Shown: in pieces, positions 4,886 to 5,724 of the stretch | Position numbering within the stretch: the first letter of the stretch is position 1 | Layout of the letters: every line of letters begins with the position of its first letter | Assembly (NCBI GenBank): GCA_028701645.1 | Contig: JAQVQI010000037.1 | Coordinates: 1-5,724, forward strand | Source: Candidatus Shapirobacteria bacterium | GTDB taxonomy: Bacteria > Patescibacteriota > Microgenomatia > UBA12405 | Length of the DNA stretch: 5,724 nt | Reading direction: 5' to 3' | The notes under the pieces: model-generated | Told to the model about the DNA's origin: nothing | The model's database searches: none | What the model saw: only the letters and a program-made list of their open reading frames with translations | Program-made: the position numbers and the translations under genes

Positions 4886-5724
4886 ATGCTAAACCAACCT
4901 CTTGCTTCACTCCTTCGCCCCAAAAACTTAGATGAGTTTATTGGCCAAAAACATTTGGTCGGCCAGGGCAAACCTCTTCGTCAGGCTATCGAAAACCATC
5001 AAATTTTTTCCATGATTTTTTGGGGCCCACCAGGAGTCGGCAAAACTACCTTGGCCAAGATTATTGCCAAAGAAACTGGTGCCGAAATCCATGAACTATC
5101 AGCTGTTTCTGCTGGTAAAGACGACATTCGAAAAATTGTGGGCGAGAATACCCCCGGTTTATATAAAAAGATTTTATTTTTAGACGAAATTCATCGGTTT
5201 AACAAAGCTCAACAAGATTTTTTGTTGCCCTATGTCGAGTCAGGTGTGCTTACTTTAATTGGTGCCACCACCGAAAACCCCAGTTTTGAGGTTATTTCTC
5301 CACTTCTTTCCCGCTGTCGGGTTTTTATCCTAGAGGAGTTAACTGACGATGATATATCTGAGGTTATTGATAGGGCAATCAAAGAATTAAATCGGCACAT
5401 CTCGCCCGACGAAGCTTTAGCCAAGGCGGGTCATAAAAAAGTTTCCATTAAAAAAGACGCTCGTGAATGGTTGATTAAAATGGCCAACGGTGATGCTCGC
5501 CAAGCTCTCACCATGATTGACAATGCTTTTACTCTTTACAACAAATTAGATAAAGAAGATTTAGTTAATACTCTCCAAAATAAATTTTTGCGTTTCGACA
5601 AAAAAGGCGAAGAACACTACAACACCATCAGCTCATTATTGAAGTCAATGAGAGCTTCAAATGTCGATGCTTCTTTGTATTATCTAGCCAGATTAGTTGA
5701 TGCAGGGGAAGACCCAAAGTTCAT
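4886..5724 (+). CDS. rarA: RarA/MgsA, replication-associated AAA+ ATPase (3' truncated by window end)
   Basis: RarA (MgsA; WRNIP1/Mgs1 in eukaryotes) is a cytoplasmic clamp-loader-like AAA+ ATPase that acts at stalled replication forks and DNA ends. The visible 279 residues cover the ATPase core and the start of the C-terminal tetramerisation region. In order: LRPKNLDEFIGQKHLVGQGKPL (10-31), Walker A GPPGVGKT (47-54), LSAVSAGKDDIR (71-82), Walker B LFLDEIHRFNKAQQ (97-110), sensor 1 GATTENPSF (126-134), a candidate arginine finger in LLSRCRVF (Arg143), sensor 2 GDARQAL (202-208, Arg205), and RFDKKGEEHYNTISSLLKS. All catalytic residues are intact. Full-length homologues are about 400-450 residues, so about one third lies beyond the window. 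The ATG at 4886 opens into the usual N-terminus, and no Shine-Dalgarno sequence is present. It is divergent from the membrane glycosyltransferase gene, with no obvious functional link. Confidence 0.96.
   Translation, partial: MLNQPLASLLRPKNLDEFIGQKHLVGQGKPLRQAIENHQIFSMIFWGPPGVGKTTLAKIIAKETGAEIHELSAVSAGKDDIRKIVGENTPGLYKKILFLDEIHRFNKAQQDFLLPYVESGVLTLIGATTENPSFEVISPLLSRCRVFILEELTDDDISEVIDRAIKELNRHISPDEALAKAGHKKVSIKKDAREWLIKMANGDARQALTMIDNAFTLYNKLDKEDLVNTLQNKFLRFDKKGEEHYNTISSLLKSMRASNVDASLYYLARLVDAGEDPKF

Noticed and set aside
5230..5424. Minus-strand 64-codon open frame opposite rarA
   Set aside because: It lies antisense to the conserved sensor 1 and arginine-finger region of RarA, and its Ser/Arg/Thr-rich translation resembles no known protein.

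Overview
The window is AT-rich (about one third G+C by eye), gene-dense bacterial chromosome with standard genetic code: queA ends on TGA, pyrG on TAG, the others on TAA, and Trp is TGG. The lysine- and isoleucine-rich proteins, the compact 103-residue MscL, the mix of housekeeping genes with a GT-C membrane glycosyltransferase, and the lack of Shine-Dalgarno sequences suggest an uncultivated bacterium with a reduced genome. Candidate Phyla Radiation (Patescibacteria, perhaps Microgenomates-like) is my best guess. This is inference from style; no marker gene here proves it.

Layout. Plus strand, left: the C-terminal half of queA (1-542), a hairpin-rich palindromic element (551-600), then mscL (642-953). 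Minus strand, centre, in transcription order from right to left: a GT-C family membrane glycosyltransferase (4837-3404), pyrG for CTP synthase (3328-1673), and a 2H phosphodiesterase / 2'-5' RNA ligase-like protein (1562-966). The last of these converges on mscL with only 12 bp between the stop codons. Plus strand, right: the N-terminal part of rarA/mgsA (4886 to the window end), divergent from the glycosyltransferase across a gap of about 48 bp. No intergenic stretch reaches 300 bases, and I see no tRNA, rRNA, CRISPR array, insertion sequence or prophage.

The genes do not form one pathway. They cover tRNA queuosine modification (QueA), osmotic protection (MscL), RNA/nucleotide phosphodiester chemistry (2H protein), pyrimidine nucleotide synthesis (PyrG), surface glycan assembly (GT-C) and replication-fork maintenance (RarA). 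The gaps of 75-110 bp between same-strand genes, several holding a -10-like hexamer, suggest mostly separate promoters.

The most consistent unusual signal is at the gene starts. None of the five visible starts has a Shine-Dalgarno sequence. At mscL, pyrG and the 2H gene a TATAAT-like hexamer lies 5-7 nt before the ATG, which would place transcription start on or next to the start codon (leaderless mRNA). Other points for a second look are an overlapping divergent -10 between the glycosyltransferase and rarA, an ambiguous glycosyltransferase start, a changed glutaminase-loop motif and an insertion in PyrG, and the palindromic element after queA. I found no convincing evidence of a new multi-gene system.
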